A stretch of DNA of 64,000 bases. Source: Sarcodiotheca gaudichaudii (taxonomy: Eukaryota; Rhodophyta; Florideophyceae; Gigartinales; Solieriaceae). Both the position numbers and the translations under genes were made by a program. The stretch lies in the NCBI GenBank assembly GCA_032355985.1, contig JAUKVZ010000002.1, positions 186,001-250,000 of the forward strand. The letters run 5' to 3'. The notes below the pieces were generated by a model. That model was given only the letters and a program-made list of their open reading frames with translations. It was not told the origin of the DNA and made no database searches. The number at the start of each line of letters is the position of its first letter. Position 1 is the first letter of the stretch. Positions 16,846-25,736 of this stretch are shown one piece after another.

Positions 16846-17431
16846 GCGCGTCCTTGCCCTTGTCGCTCTGGCGATGCTGACGGGATGTCAGCGCGCGACG
16901 ATGCGCGAATCCGTGATCAACGCATGGCCTTCGCCTGACAAGGAACTGGAGTATCTCGATCGTCTCAGCGCCGAGCAGGCTGTCACGAACAATGATGCGC
17001 TGCATTGCCTGATTCTCGTCGAGGACGGCGTCGATCCGGCGTACTCCTACGAGCAGCGCCTTGCGTACGCGAAGGAGCGCAGGTGGGTCAGCAATGACTG
17101 GCGCCGCCCGGCGAATGAAGTCGCCACTGTCGGCGACATTTCTGTCGTCGTCTGCCGCCTGCTTGACATCAAGGGCGGCCTGACGATGTCTCTCTTCGGT
17201 CCGTCGCCGCGCGCCTGCACGAGGGAGCTTGTGTATCTGAACATCATTCCCGAGCGCACTGAGAATCAGTCGCTGACGGGGCTGGAGATGATCGACCTGA
17301 TGTCTCGCGTGCAGGGGCGCGTGACGGCGATTCAGGCGCAGCGCGCCGGTGAAGACTTCACACAGGAACAGGCCGAAGAGACGCAGCAGCGCGCCATTGA
17401 TCAGACCATCCGCCAGGAGCGCGCCCGATGA
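16835..17431 (+). CDS. Small lipoprotein of unknown function
   Basis: 198 residues with a typical lipoprotein signal (lipobox LTGC at about 15-18). The rest is soluble with no domain I recognise; it includes a possible helical C-terminus rich in Gln, Glu and Arg. The ATG at 16835 overlaps the end of the barrel gene by 11 bases, and the stop overlaps the next start (ATGA at 17428-17431), so the three genes are probably translated together. A role beside the barrel or the FecR protein in the envelope is inferred from this coupling only. Confidence 0.7.
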   Translation: MPSKRVLALVALAMLTGCQRATMRESVINAWPSPDKELEYLDRLSAEQAVTNNDALHCLILVEDGVDPAYSYEQRLAYAKERRWVSNDWRRPANEVATVGDISVVVCRLLDIKGGLTMSLFGPSPRACTRELVYLNIIPERTENQSLTGLEMIDLMSRVQGRVTAIQAQRAGEDFTQEQAEETQQRAIDQTIRQERAR

Positions 17432-19107
17432 GTCATCGCACCATTCGATTGACGCACGCGATTTTCGTCTCTCTTTGCATCGCGCCGGGCGCCTTGGCGC
17501 AGGCGAACGGCGAGGGAGAGGACGCCGACACCTCCACGCTCAAGACGGGGGACAAGGCCGCAAAGACCTTCGCGCCGCTGCCGGAAGGTGAATCGCGTTC
17601 ACTGCAAGCGCTCGTGCTACATACGGAGGGCCGCTCGCAGTGGAGGCCATCCAATGATGAATCCTGGCGCGTCGCCGAGATTGATGATCTGCTCGATCCC
17701 GGCGCCCAGATCCGCACCGGCCTGCGCGCTTCGATGACGCTGCGCGTGGGAAAGAACTCGACCATCCTCGTCGATCGCGCCACACGCCTTGATCTGCCCG
17801 AGATCACGCAGGAGGGCGCCACATTGCGCACGCGCGCCGCCGTGCGGCGAGGCCGCGCCGATTTCAAGGTCGATCAGGTCGGACTCACCAACGACTTCGA
17901 AGTGCTCACGCCTTCTTCGACGCTGGCCGTGCGCGGCACAGGCTTCGGCGTTCACTGGGGCGCGCTCGATGGCGCTCGCATCACGTCGCTCGCTTCCAAT
18001 CGCATCAACTCCATCGAAGTGCGATACGTCTTCAACAATCTTCTCTTCAAGCTTTCCGGCAAGTCCGTCTCGGATAGCGCCCGGCCGGATCCTGTGCGAA
18101 ATGCTCTCTTTGACACGGTCGGCCCGCCGCCGAGCTGGGGAGTGGTGGTCGCCGCGACCACTGAAGCGCTGGGTGATCTGACTGTGCCGCAGACTGTCGC
18201 AGACATCGCCGCACGCGATGCGCAGCTCGTGCAGCAGTCGATGGAATCCATCAGCGGCGCGACTGAAGTTCCGGACTCCGGCTCCGGATCCGGCGGCAAC
18301 AGCGGAAACAATGGCAACGGCGGCAGCTCCAATCCCGATCCTGACCCAGATCCCAATCCGGATCCCGATCCAGACATGGATCCGGATCCCGATATGGACC
18401 CTGATATGGATCCCGACATGGATCCGGACACCGATCCCACCACCGACCCGCCCGGCAACCCCTTCCCGCAGAACACCAGCCAGCTCATCGGTCAGCAGGT
18501 GTGCGACAACATCGATGTCTTCGCCAACCAGTTTCTTCAGAACATCGAGATCGCATTCTCGCACGATCCACCCGGGCAGGACGCCGTAGACGCCGTCAAT
18601 CGAACTATCCAGGAACTCATGATCTTCTGCGAGAACGAGCTCGACACGTTCGACGGCAACGCTGTTCAGCACATCGCCGATCAGTTCATCGAGTTGTGCC
18701 TGACGGAGCCCGACTTTCCCGAAGATCAGGATCTCTGCCTTGCGGTCTTCTCAAGCGTCTTCAGCGCATTCGTGCTCGAGTTTCAGATTCAGTTCTTCGC
18801 TGAGAACAGTGCGGCATTCGTCGACACTGCATTTGTGCCGCAGCTCAATGAAAACTTCGCTCAGTTGAACGGGCCGCAGATCTCCCCGGATAACCCGGAA
18901 CTGATCGCATTCAAGCAGGGACTGCAGCAGGCGTCGGCAAGCACTGATGTCTCCTTCGCAATCGAGGAGATCTCGCATCAGGTCAATCAGTTCTGCTCCA
19001 GTTTTCAGAACTCCACGCTCGAAGCCGCCTGCGTCGCCGCCTTCTACGAGCAGTTCGGCCAGGTGATTGAGCCTGTCCATGTGCCCCAGGGACACGGTCC
19101 GCAGTAA
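17428..19107 (+). CDS. FecR-domain secreted protein with Asp-Pro repeats
   Basis: 559 residues. A signal peptide ends near PGALAQ. A FecR domain (about 55-190) shows the usual pattern: VGKNSTILVDRATRL, then RRGRADFKV, and TPSSTLAVRGTGFGV. A Gly/Asn/Ser stretch leads to an unusual DPDPDMDPDMDP repeat (about 304-340), then a C-terminal helical domain with several Cys. FecR domains of this sort, apart from iron signalling, often lie next to CHASE2 cyclases in bacteria. It may sense envelope state and act on the CHASE2 sensor encoded 21 bases downstream. Confidence 0.82.
   Translation: MSHRTIRLTHAIFVSLCIAPGALAQANGEGEDADTSTLKTGDKAAKTFAPLPEGESRSLQALVLHTEGRSQWRPSNDESWRVAEIDDLLDPGAQIRTGLRASMTLRVGKNSTILVDRATRLDLPEITQEGATLRTRAAVRRGRADFKVDQVGLTNDFEVLTPSSTLAVRGTGFGVHWGALDGARITSLASNRINSIEVRYVFNNLLFKLSGKSVSDSARPDPVRNALFDTVGPPPSWGVVVAATTEALGDLTVPQTVADIAARDAQLVQQSMESISGATEVPDSGSGSGGNSGNNGNGGSSNPDPDPDPNPDPDPDMDPDPDMDPDMDPDMDPDTDPTTDPPGNPFPQNTSQLIGQQVCDNIDVFANQFLQNIEIAFSHDPPGQDAVDAVNRTIQELMIFCENELDTFDGNAVQHIADQFIELCLTEPDFPEDQDLCLAVFSSVFSAFVLEFQIQFFAENSAAFVDTAFVPQLNENFAQLNGPQISPDNPELIAFKQGLQQASASTDVSFAIEEISHQVNQFCSSFQNSTLEAACVAAFYEQFGQVIEPVHVPQGHGPQ
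18334..18450 (+). repeat. Asp-Pro/Met-Asp-Pro coding repeat in the FecR gene
   Basis: Tandem six-base (GATCCN-type) units code for DP, NP and MDP repeats of nearly 40 residues. Such a tract would form a stiff, acidic linker between the FecR domain and the C-terminal domain. Slippage during replication could vary its length. Confidence 0.7.
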
Positions 19108-19128
19108 CGCGACGGCGCCAATACGCCC

Positions 19129-21813
19129 ATGCGAAGAAACATCGGCACAACATGCGCGCTCGGAGCGTCTCTCGCGCTTCTTACGGCAGGCGCCGCGAGT
19201 CTCGGGCTCTTTGATCCACTGGAAGACATCGCGCTCGATGCGCAGTTCCGTTACGCCCGTACTCAGGCCGATCCGATCTCTGAACAGATCGCGCATGTTG
19301 ATATCGACGACGGCGCGCTTGATTCCATCGGACAGTGGCCCTGGCCGCGCGAACTTGTCGCCGACGCTTTGCTGGAGATCGAACGGGCCGGGGCCCGCAC
19401 GATTGCGCTGGATATCCTCTTTCTTGAGCCTGAGCGAGAAGATGACGCCGGCGGCGATGAAGCGCTCGCTCGCGCACTGGCCCAGGCGCCGGCCGCCCTT
19501 GCGGTGGATCTTCGCACGCGGCGCGAGTTCGCCGACATCTGGTCCGATGAGCCGGCGCAGGCGGATCTTGATGAACTGCTGGATCTGCTTGCGACGGACA
19601 TTCAGATTGATCCAGCCGTCGCCGCGGACACCGTTGATCTCACGCCCAGCCAGCGCTCGCGATTCCTTGCGCGTCCCCTTGCATACAAGGAAGCCGCGCT
19701 GGATCGCGCTCTTGATCGAGCCATCTCGGCATCCATGGCGCCGCCGACGATGGAAGACTTCGCCATGCGCGTTGCGCCCAGGCAACATGCCAACGTCGGC
19801 GGCTTCCCGGAACAAGCCCTCATCGAGCGCGCGTGGCGCCGGGGCCAGTCCATCAAGCTGCTCGCGCGCTTCATGCGTTCAACAGAATCAGGCGACGAGC
19901 CAGTCGATGGGCTGCTGCCATTGCCTCAGCTTCTGGCGTCCGCCCGTGCGGCCGGATTCGTCAACTTCACGCACACACTCGATGGCGCCGTGCGGCGCGT
20001 GCCGGCGTTCGCCTCGACGCGCCGCGGCGATCTTCTGCAGTTCGGCCTCGCCGCCGCCGCGCTTCATGCAGGCCTGTCACCGGATGATCTCACCATCACC
20101 CGCGATTCGCTGTCACTCGGTGAGATCACGCTGCCGTTGAGCGAGCGCGATCTGACCATTGCATGGCCGACGACACCGACAGACTGGTCCGGCGCGCTGG
20201 TTCGCGATGGCGATGACTCGGAAACCGCCGGGCATATCTCCATCGGCGCCTTGGTCAGCATCGCCGAATCGCGCCGAACGATCGCCAGCCTTCAGTCCGA
20301 ACTGGAGGGCGTGCGCGATGAGATCGCGATGGAGCTGTTCGACAAGACTGATCTCACCGAGCAGGAGCAGGCCGATCTGGCCGACGAGATCGAGTTTCGC
20401 CTGGAAGACGTGCAGTTCGCCGAAGGGGAATGGTCGCTGACGAAGGAAGAACTCGATCTCGTTGCGCCGTACGTTCACCATTCCCTGTTGCAAGCCGCCA
20501 TCCGCGATGGACGCGCCGAACTTATCCGCGCACAGGAGCGCGCACGCGATGCGCTGGCGGACAAGCTCGTTTTCGTCGGATGGACGGCCACGGGCGCTTC
20601 TGCCGATTTCGTGCGCACGCCGCTCGGCCCTGCCACGCCCGGCGTCGTCGTGCAGGCGGCCATCGCGGACATGGCGCTGACTGGGCGTGCCGTGCATGCG
20701 GCGCCGCGCCTGTGGGCCTTCGTCCTGCCACTGACAATGGGACTTCTCGCATCCCTTCTGACACTCACGCGCACGCGCGCGTCGATGCTGCTCTTCGTCC
20801 TTCTGGAAGCCGCCTACATCGCCGGCGCGGGATGGCTCGCCTTTGATGCGAAAAGCCTTTCGCTGCCTGTTGTGGCGCCCGTTGTTTCCGCCGGTCTCTG
20901 CTGGATCGCCTGCACGGCGCTTGCCGCGGCATTGGCTCGTCGCGAGAAGTCACGCATCACGCGTCAGTTCAGCGCCCGCGTCAGTCCGCAGCTTGTCCAG
21001 CGCCTCGTCGATCAGCCGGGCGCCATCACCGTCGAAGGCGTCGAGCGCGAGGCGACGGTGCTCTTTCTTGATCTTGCCGGTTTCACTGCATTGAGTGAAC
21101 GCCTCGACTCGGCCGCCACGGTGCATCTGCTCAACACCGTCATGGGCCGATTGACGCGCGTGCTGACTGATCATCGCGCGTACGTCAACAAGTTTCTCGG
21201 CGATGGCCTGCTCGCATTCTGGTCCGCGTTCGATGAAGAGCCTGATCAGGCCGCCCTCGCATGCGCTGCGGCGATTCAATGCGCTCAGGCGATGGAGGAA
21301 ATCAATGAAAAAGGCGCTTTGCCGACGGGCTGCACGCTGACTATTCGTGTCGGCGTCGCCACCGGGCCCGTCATCATCGGCGACTGTGGCGCCCCGCCCC
21401 AGCTGCACGACTACACCGCCATCGGCGACACCGTGAATCTCGCGGCCCGTCTCGAGTCGGCCAACAAGCAGCTTGGCTCCCGCATGATCATCGATGGCCG
21501 CACGCGCGAGCTGGTGGGCGATGCTGGCACTCCGCTTCGTTCCCTCGGCGCCTTCGTCGTGATCGGACAGACGACGCCGGTTGATGTGCATGAACTCATC
21601 TCTGAGGAATCGTCGACGCGCCTTTCCCGAGGGTACGAGTCGGCGATCCGATCGTTTCAGTCGGGCGATCTGGATGCCGCCCGGCGCGAGTGGAAGACGA
21701 TCGCCGAGCGAGGCGAAGCTGAAGCGCTTGCGGCTCTCTATCTGGAAGCGATCGACGAAGCGCGCGACGGTCGCGTCGCCTGTGCCGGCGCAGTCGCGCT
21801 CAAGTCCAAGTAG
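19129..21813 (+). CDS. CHASE2-domain transmembrane adenylate cyclase (class III)
   Basis: 894 residues. A short N-terminal anchor is followed by an extracytoplasmic CHASE2 sensor (about 30-520, with IDDGALDSIGQWPWPR), then three membrane helices (about 524-610) and a cytoplasmic class III cyclase domain (about 640-800). The metal-binding Asp residues are visible in FLDLAGFT and in KFLGDGLLAF, and the transition-state Asn and Arg in NLAARLES. The Lys of NKFLGD and the Thr of YTAIGD suit ATP rather than GTP, so cAMP is the likely product. It is the last gene of its operon and stops one base before the end of the converging phosphatase gene. Its product could feed the CNB-ferredoxin protein at 7446. 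Confidence 0.92.
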   Translation: MRRNIGTTCALGASLALLTAGAASLGLFDPLEDIALDAQFRYARTQADPISEQIAHVDIDDGALDSIGQWPWPRELVADALLEIERAGARTIALDILFLEPEREDDAGGDEALARALAQAPAALAVDLRTRREFADIWSDEPAQADLDELLDLLATDIQIDPAVAADTVDLTPSQRSRFLARPLAYKEAALDRALDRAISASMAPPTMEDFAMRVAPRQHANVGGFPEQALIERAWRRGQSIKLLARFMRSTESGDEPVDGLLPLPQLLASARAAGFVNFTHTLDGAVRRVPAFASTRRGDLLQFGLAAAALHAGLSPDDLTITRDSLSLGEITLPLSERDLTIAWPTTPTDWSGALVRDGDDSETAGHISIGALVSIAESRRTIASLQSELEGVRDEIAMELFDKTDLTEQEQADLADEIEFRLEDVQFAEGEWSLTKEELDLVAPYVHHSLLQAAIRDGRAELIRAQERARDALADKLVFVGWTATGASADFVRTPLGPATPGVVVQAAIADMALTGRAVHAAPRLWAFVLPLTMGLLASLLTLTRTRASMLLFVLLEAAYIAGAGWLAFDAKSLSLPVVAPVVSAGLCWIACTALAAALARREKSRITRQFSARVSPQLVQRLVDQPGAITVEGVEREATVLFLDLAGFTALSERLDSAATVHLLNTVMGRLTRVLTDHRAYVNKFLGDGLLAFWSAFDEEPDQAALACAAAIQCAQAMEEINEKGALPTGCTLTIRVGVATGPVIIGDCGAPPQLHDYTAIGDTVNLAARLESANKQLGSRMIIDGRTRELVGDAGTPLRSLGAFVVIGQTTPVDVHELISEESSTRLSRGYESAIRSFQSGDLDAARREWKTIAERGEAEALAALYLEAIDEARDGRVACAGAVALKSK

Positions 21814-21814
21814 T

Positions 21815-23158
21815 TCACGCTTCGGGCTGACGACGAATCAGCAACGCCGTCTTGTCATCATCCGGCGGCTGATATCCCGTAAATCCATCAACCGCCGAGC
21901 GCAGAGCATCGATGATCTCCTGAGCGCTGCGATGGCGATGGGCATGCACAAGCCGCTGCGTGCGCGCCACGCCGAACTGCTCACCCTCGACGGACATCGC
22001 TTCGAAGATGCCGTCGGAAAGCACGAGATACATATCACCCGGCGCAAGCGGCACGTTCGTCATTTCGCCTGCGATCGCGTCTTCGAGAATGCCGAAGGGG
22101 AGCGCGTCGGCATCCAGCTTGTTGAAGGCGTCGGCCGCACAGTTGTACTGCAACAGCGGGCCCTGACCGGCGCTGAATGTGCTGAGTGTGTGAGACGTCG
22201 CATCGAGCGTGCCGAGCCATGCCGTCACGAATCTTCCGCGCAGCAGATCAGAGCACATTTGATTGTTCAGATGCGAAAGAAGCTGTGACATAGGCGCGCC
22301 CATGCGCAGCGCCATGCGGATCATCGAGCGCAGTTGTGTCACCGAAAGCGCCGGCCCGACGCCATGGCCCGTCGCATCCGCCATGAAGAGCGCTGCCTGC
22401 GTGCAGAAGTCTCCCGGCGGCGCCAAACTGATGCGGCCATCTTCATGCGCAAGGCCGATGACATCGAAGGCATCGCCGCCCGTCTGATCAGCCGGCTCAC
22501 TCCAGCCTGCGATTTCATATCCTTCGATCTTCGGGAACTCCGCCGGGAATGTGCGCTGCTGAATGGATCGCGCAAGCTCGAGATCGCGCTCGAGCTTTTC
22601 GCGCACCAGCCGATCCTTGAAAAGCTGCGTACGCCGAATCGCGACGGCCGCCTGAGCAGCCAACGCCTGGGCGATCTCAACATCCGCGTCGGTGTACTCC
22701 CCGTGGCGTCGATTCAACACCTGCGCGACGCCCGCAACTTCACCATCGGAAGCGATCACCGGCACGGCCAGGATGGAGCGTGTGCGAAAGCCAGTTTCCT
22801 GATCAACATCCCGCCGAAAGCTCGGATGTGCATACGCATCAGCAATCTTCAGCACCTCACGGCTCTGCAGACACTCACCCGCGATGCCCTGATCATCAGG
22901 GATGCGAATCTCATTGCTTCGGGCGGCGCCATCAGCGCCCACGCCGTGACCGATCAGTGTGAAGAGCTGATGCGACTTGGCGTCATGGACGAACACGGTT
23001 GCGCGTTCAGAATCCAGCGCATCGCGCATGGCGTCGATGATGATGGGCAGGATCTCCGAGAGCTCGCTCGTCTCCCCAAGCTGGCGCGCCACGCGCAGCA
23101 CACGCCACAGGGGCCCGGCGCCGAGCGCTCCGCCATCATCGATCTGTCCCTGATCCAC
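21815..23158 (-). CDS. GAF-domain PP2C-type (SpoIIE/RsbU-like) protein phosphatase
   Basis: A GTG at 23158 with AGGAG eight bases upstream is chosen, since earlier in-frame codons lie inside the upstream gene; it gives 447 residues. A GAF domain (about 35-185) precedes a helical linker and a SpoIIE-type phosphatase domain (about 240-440) with metal-binding Asp in QTGGDAFD, MADATGHG and LSDGIFEA. Such proteins dephosphorylate anti-sigma-factor antagonists in partner-switching pathways in answer to a small-molecule signal at the GAF domain. No STAS antagonist or RsbW-like kinase is encoded nearby. The gene lies 20 bases after the GNAT gene and probably shares its transcript. Confidence 0.9.
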   Translation of the reverse strand: MDQGQIDDGGALGAGPLWRVLRVARQLGETSELSEILPIIIDAMRDALDSERATVFVHDAKSHQLFTLIGHGVGADGAARSNEIRIPDDQGIAGECLQSREVLKIADAYAHPSFRRDVDQETGFRTRSILAVPVIASDGEVAGVAQVLNRRHGEYTDADVEIAQALAAQAAVAIRRTQLFKDRLVREKLERDLELARSIQQRTFPAEFPKIEGYEIAGWSEPADQTGGDAFDVIGLAHEDGRISLAPPGDFCTQAALFMADATGHGVGPALSVTQLRSMIRMALRMGAPMSQLLSHLNNQMCSDLLRGRFVTAWLGTLDATSHTLSTFSAGQGPLLQYNCAADAFNKLDADALPFGILEDAIAGEMTNVPLAPGDMYLVLSDGIFEAMSVEGEQFGVARTQRLVHAHRHRSAQEIIDALRSAVDGFTGYQPPDDDKTALLIRRQPEA

Positions 23159-23178
23159 CTGCTTCTCCTGAGGATCGC

Positions 23179-24021
23179 TCAGCCCGCGAAGATCATGTGC
23201 CGCTGAGATATATCGGCTTGCGTGAATCCTGCTTTGAGAAACAGATCGCCGACCAGATCCGCCGGGCACAGAGCCGGCGCCATCCAGCCGCGATCGGCAT
23301 ATCGCTCCACGAGCGCCTTGATCATTCTCGTCGCCTGTCCCTGCCTTCGCGCATCCCGCTCGACGCACATGCCGCGCACGGCGCGCGGACCCTTCGGCGT
23401 ATCAACCACGATCACCCAGGCCTTCTCCAGCCGATGCGCGATGTAGCCATCTCTGGGTCGCAGCAGCGTCTGGCCGGAGATCTGCCAGGGAAGATCATCC
23501 GGCGCATGCTCGTTGATGGCGGCCGCGGCTTCTTCCTGCGGCACATCTTCCAGTTCCGCCGGTTCTCCGCCGCCGGGCTCGGTGCGCTCGAAGGCGGTCA
23601 GCCTCCGTTGCGTCGTGAAACCCATGTTCTCGTACAGCCCGATCGCGGATGTGTTGCCCTCGATCACTTCCAGTTCCAGGCGCGTGTCCTGCCGGGACTT
23701 TGATTGTTCGATCACGCGAGAGAGCATGGCGCGTCCGACGCCTTTGCCGCGCATCGGCAGGGCGACGCCCATCGCACCGAGCCGTGTGCGCGAGCCGCGC
23801 CGACCGACGAGGGCGCAGCCGACGACATCTCCATCCACCCGCGCGATGACACTTGCGCCAAGATCGCAACTGTCGGCGGCGAGCAAGGTCTCGACCATTG
23901 GCGCGTCGAACTGCATGGGAACCGCGTAACTCTCGTACCCGGCGTTGAGCGTCTCGGCGAGCGCATGGGGCGACATGTCCGCTGCCGTGCAGAGCGCGAT
24001 TGTGCCGGAAGCTGAGTTCAT
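23179..24021 (-). CDS. Tandem GNAT N-acetyltransferase
   Basis: The ATG at 24021 overlaps the stop of the dehydratase gene (ATGA), giving 280 residues. Two GNAT folds can be seen. The first has the acetyl-CoA loop MRGKGVGRAML at about 105-120 followed by GNTSAIGLYENMGF. The second (about 190-280) has ARRQGQATRMIKALVERYAD. The substrate is unknown. A two-domain GNAT is typical of mycothiol-synthase-like and some protein acetyltransferases, but nothing here decides between them. Confidence 0.82.
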   Translation of the reverse strand: MNSASGTIALCTAADMSPHALAETLNAGYESYAVPMQFDAPMVETLLAADSCDLGASVIARVDGDVVGCALVGRRGSRTRLGAMGVALPMRGKGVGRAMLSRVIEQSKSRQDTRLELEVIEGNTSAIGLYENMGFTTQRRLTAFERTEPGGGEPAELEDVPQEEAAAAINEHAPDDLPWQISGQTLLRPRDGYIAHRLEKAWVIVVDTPKGPRAVRGMCVERDARRQGQATRMIKALVERYADRGWMAPALCPADLVGDLFLKAGFTQADISQRHMIFAG

Positions 24022-25022
24022 GGCGCCGGCTCCATGGATGCGGAACTGGCGCTGATCAGCTCGAACATACGCATGAAATCCACATTGCCGCCTGTGATGA
24101 TGATTCCGATGCGCTTGCCGCTCACATCGAGTTCGCCACTCGCCGCCGCGGCTGCGCCCAGGCACCCGGTGGGCTCGACGATCATCTTCATGCGCTCGGC
24201 AAAGAAGCGCATCATGCGCACAAGCGCTTCATCGGGCGCCGTCGTCATGCGATCGACGAGCGCCTGGATGATCTCCCAGTTCAACTCACCCGTGCGCGGT
24301 GTGCGAGCGCCATCTGCGATGGTCTCAGGCACAGGAATCGTCACGATCTCGCCACGAGCAAATGACTGATTGACGTCATCGCCAGCCTCGGGTTCGACGC
24401 CGATGACCTCACATGCTTTGCACATCGCCTTCGCCGAGATCGCGCTGCCGGCCAATAGTCCGGCGCCGCCCGTCGGCGCGATGAGCATGTCCAGTTCGCC
24501 GACGTCCTCGATCAGTTCCTTCGCCGCGGTTGCCTGGCCTGCGATGATGTCTCGATGATCAAAGGGTGGAATCACGGTCAGGCCGCGTTCAGAGGCGAGT
24601 TTGGCGCCCAGCTCTTCGCGCGCGATCTCGGAGATTTCGTATTCGATCACCTCGGCGCCGTAGCCGCGCGTCGCCTCCAGCTTCACGCGCGGCGCCGTCG
24701 AGGGCATCACGATCACCGTGCTGATGCCCAGCAGCTTCCCGGCAAGCGCGATCGCCTGCGCATGATTGCCGGATGAGAACGTCAGCACGCCGCATGCTCG
24801 CTCTTTATCAGTGAGCCGCGAGAGCGCGTTGTAGGCGCCGCGGAACTTGAACGCCCCGATGCGCTGAAAGTTTTCACACTTGAAGAACACCGTGGCGCCC
24901 GTCATGGCGTCGAATGTGCGCGATGTGCGGGCGGGCGTGCGATGCGCGACGCCTTCGATCCGTTTCGCCGCATCCTGGACATCGGCGAATGTGACGCTGA
25001 GCGAGTCTGTGTAGTCCTTCAC
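24018..25022 (-). CDS. Threonine dehydratase / serine racemase-family PLP enzyme
   Basis: 334 residues from a GTG at 25022. Fold type II PLP features are present: KCENFQRIGAFKFRGA with the Schiff-base Lys, SSGNHAQAIA, and the Gly loop GGAGLL that holds the phosphate. It lacks the C-terminal ACT-like regulatory domain of biosynthetic IlvA, so it resembles catabolic threonine ammonia-lyase or serine racemase. It would make 2-oxobutanoate from threonine or interconvert D/L-Ser. A TACACT box lies six bases before the GTG, suggesting a leaderless mRNA that also carries the GNAT and phosphatase genes. Confidence 0.9.
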   Translation of the reverse strand: MKDYTDSLSVTFADVQDAAKRIEGVAHRTPARTSRTFDAMTGATVFFKCENFQRIGAFKFRGAYNALSRLTDKERACGVLTFSSGNHAQAIALAGKLLGISTVIVMPSTAPRVKLEATRGYGAEVIEYEISEIAREELGAKLASERGLTVIPPFDHRDIIAGQATAAKELIEDVGELDMLIAPTGGAGLLAGSAISAKAMCKACEVIGVEPEAGDDVNQSFARGEIVTIPVPETIADGARTPRTGELNWEIIQALVDRMTTAPDEALVRMMRFFAERMKMIVEPTGCLGAAAAASGELDVSGKRIGIIITGGNVDFMRMFELISASSASMEPAP

Positions 25023-25028
25023 GCCTCA

Positions 25029-25034
25029 AGTGTA
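25029..25034 (-). promoter_or_regulatory. -10 box TACACT, six bases before the GTG at 25022
   Basis: TACACT on the minus strand ends six bases before the start codon, so transcription should begin at or next to the first base of the GTG. It lies back to back with the box at 25065-25070. Confidence 0.6.
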
Positions 25035-25064
25035 TGCGATCGCCGCGCACCGGCTGCGGGGACG

Positions 25065-25070
25065 TACACT
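25065..25070 (+). promoter_or_regulatory. -10 box TACACT, six bases before the ATG at 25077
   Basis: TACACT is followed by TGCGGC and then the start codon. There is no Shine-Dalgarno. The 54-base space between the two divergent starts holds both boxes. Confidence 0.6.
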
Positions 25071-25076
25071 TGCGGC

Positions 25077-25700
25077 ATGCAGATCGATCCCTCATCCCTG
25101 GACATCGCCAGTCGCTACAAGCTGCTCATCGGAGGCGTCGTGCCGCGGCCCATCGCCTTCGTCTCGACACAATCTGCAGAGGGCGCACTGAACCTCGCGC
25201 CCTTCTCGTTCTTTGCAGGTGTCGCCAGCGAGCCCATGTCCCTTCTCTTCTGCCCGGCCAACAAGGTCGATGGCGCCGAAAAGGACACGCTGAAGAACAT
25301 CGACGACACCGCGGAGTTCGTGGTGAACGTCGTTTCGATGTCATTCAGCAAAGAGATGGCGGCGTGCGCCGAGGATCTTCCGCATGGGGAGGATGAGTTT
25401 GAGTTTGCAGGGCTCGAGCCGACGCCGTCGCAAGTCGTCGCCCCGCCGCGCGTCAAGCGGGCTCTTCTCGCGTACGAGTGCAGGCTCATGCAGATCATCC
25501 GCCTCGCGCCCGGCGCAGCCAGCGGCGGCAACGTCGTCATCGGCCAGGTCGTGTCCGTGCACGCCGATGATGATCTCGTCAACGACGCGTATCACATTAA
25601 CCCAGAGAAACTCGATGCGGTCGGGCGCATGGCAGGACTGACGTACTGCACGACGCGCGACCGCTTCGAGATTCCATGGGGGCGTAAGGCTCTCGGCTGA
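25077..25700 (+). CDS. Flavin reductase-like FMN-binding protein
   Basis: 207 residues with the split-barrel fold of the flavin reductase-like family: VVPRPIAFVSTQSAEGALNL near the N-terminus and an FFAGV segment that contacts FMN, ending in a YHINPEKLDAVGRM stretch typical of the DIM6/NTAB group. These proteins bind FMN and reduce flavin or act as small oxidoreductases; the substrate cannot be read from sequence. The start is fixed by the family N-terminus and by the TACACT box six bases upstream. Confidence 0.87.
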   Translation: MQIDPSSLDIASRYKLLIGGVVPRPIAFVSTQSAEGALNLAPFSFFAGVASEPMSLLFCPANKVDGAEKDTLKNIDDTAEFVVNVVSMSFSKEMAACAEDLPHGEDEFEFAGLEPTPSQVVAPPRVKRALLAYECRLMQIIRLAPGAASGGNVVIGQVVSVHADDDLVNDAYHINPEKLDAVGRMAGLTYCTTRDRFEIPWGRKALG

Positions 25701-25736
25701 TTGTTGTTTGGTTGCGACCGGTTTGGCCGCCCGCTC

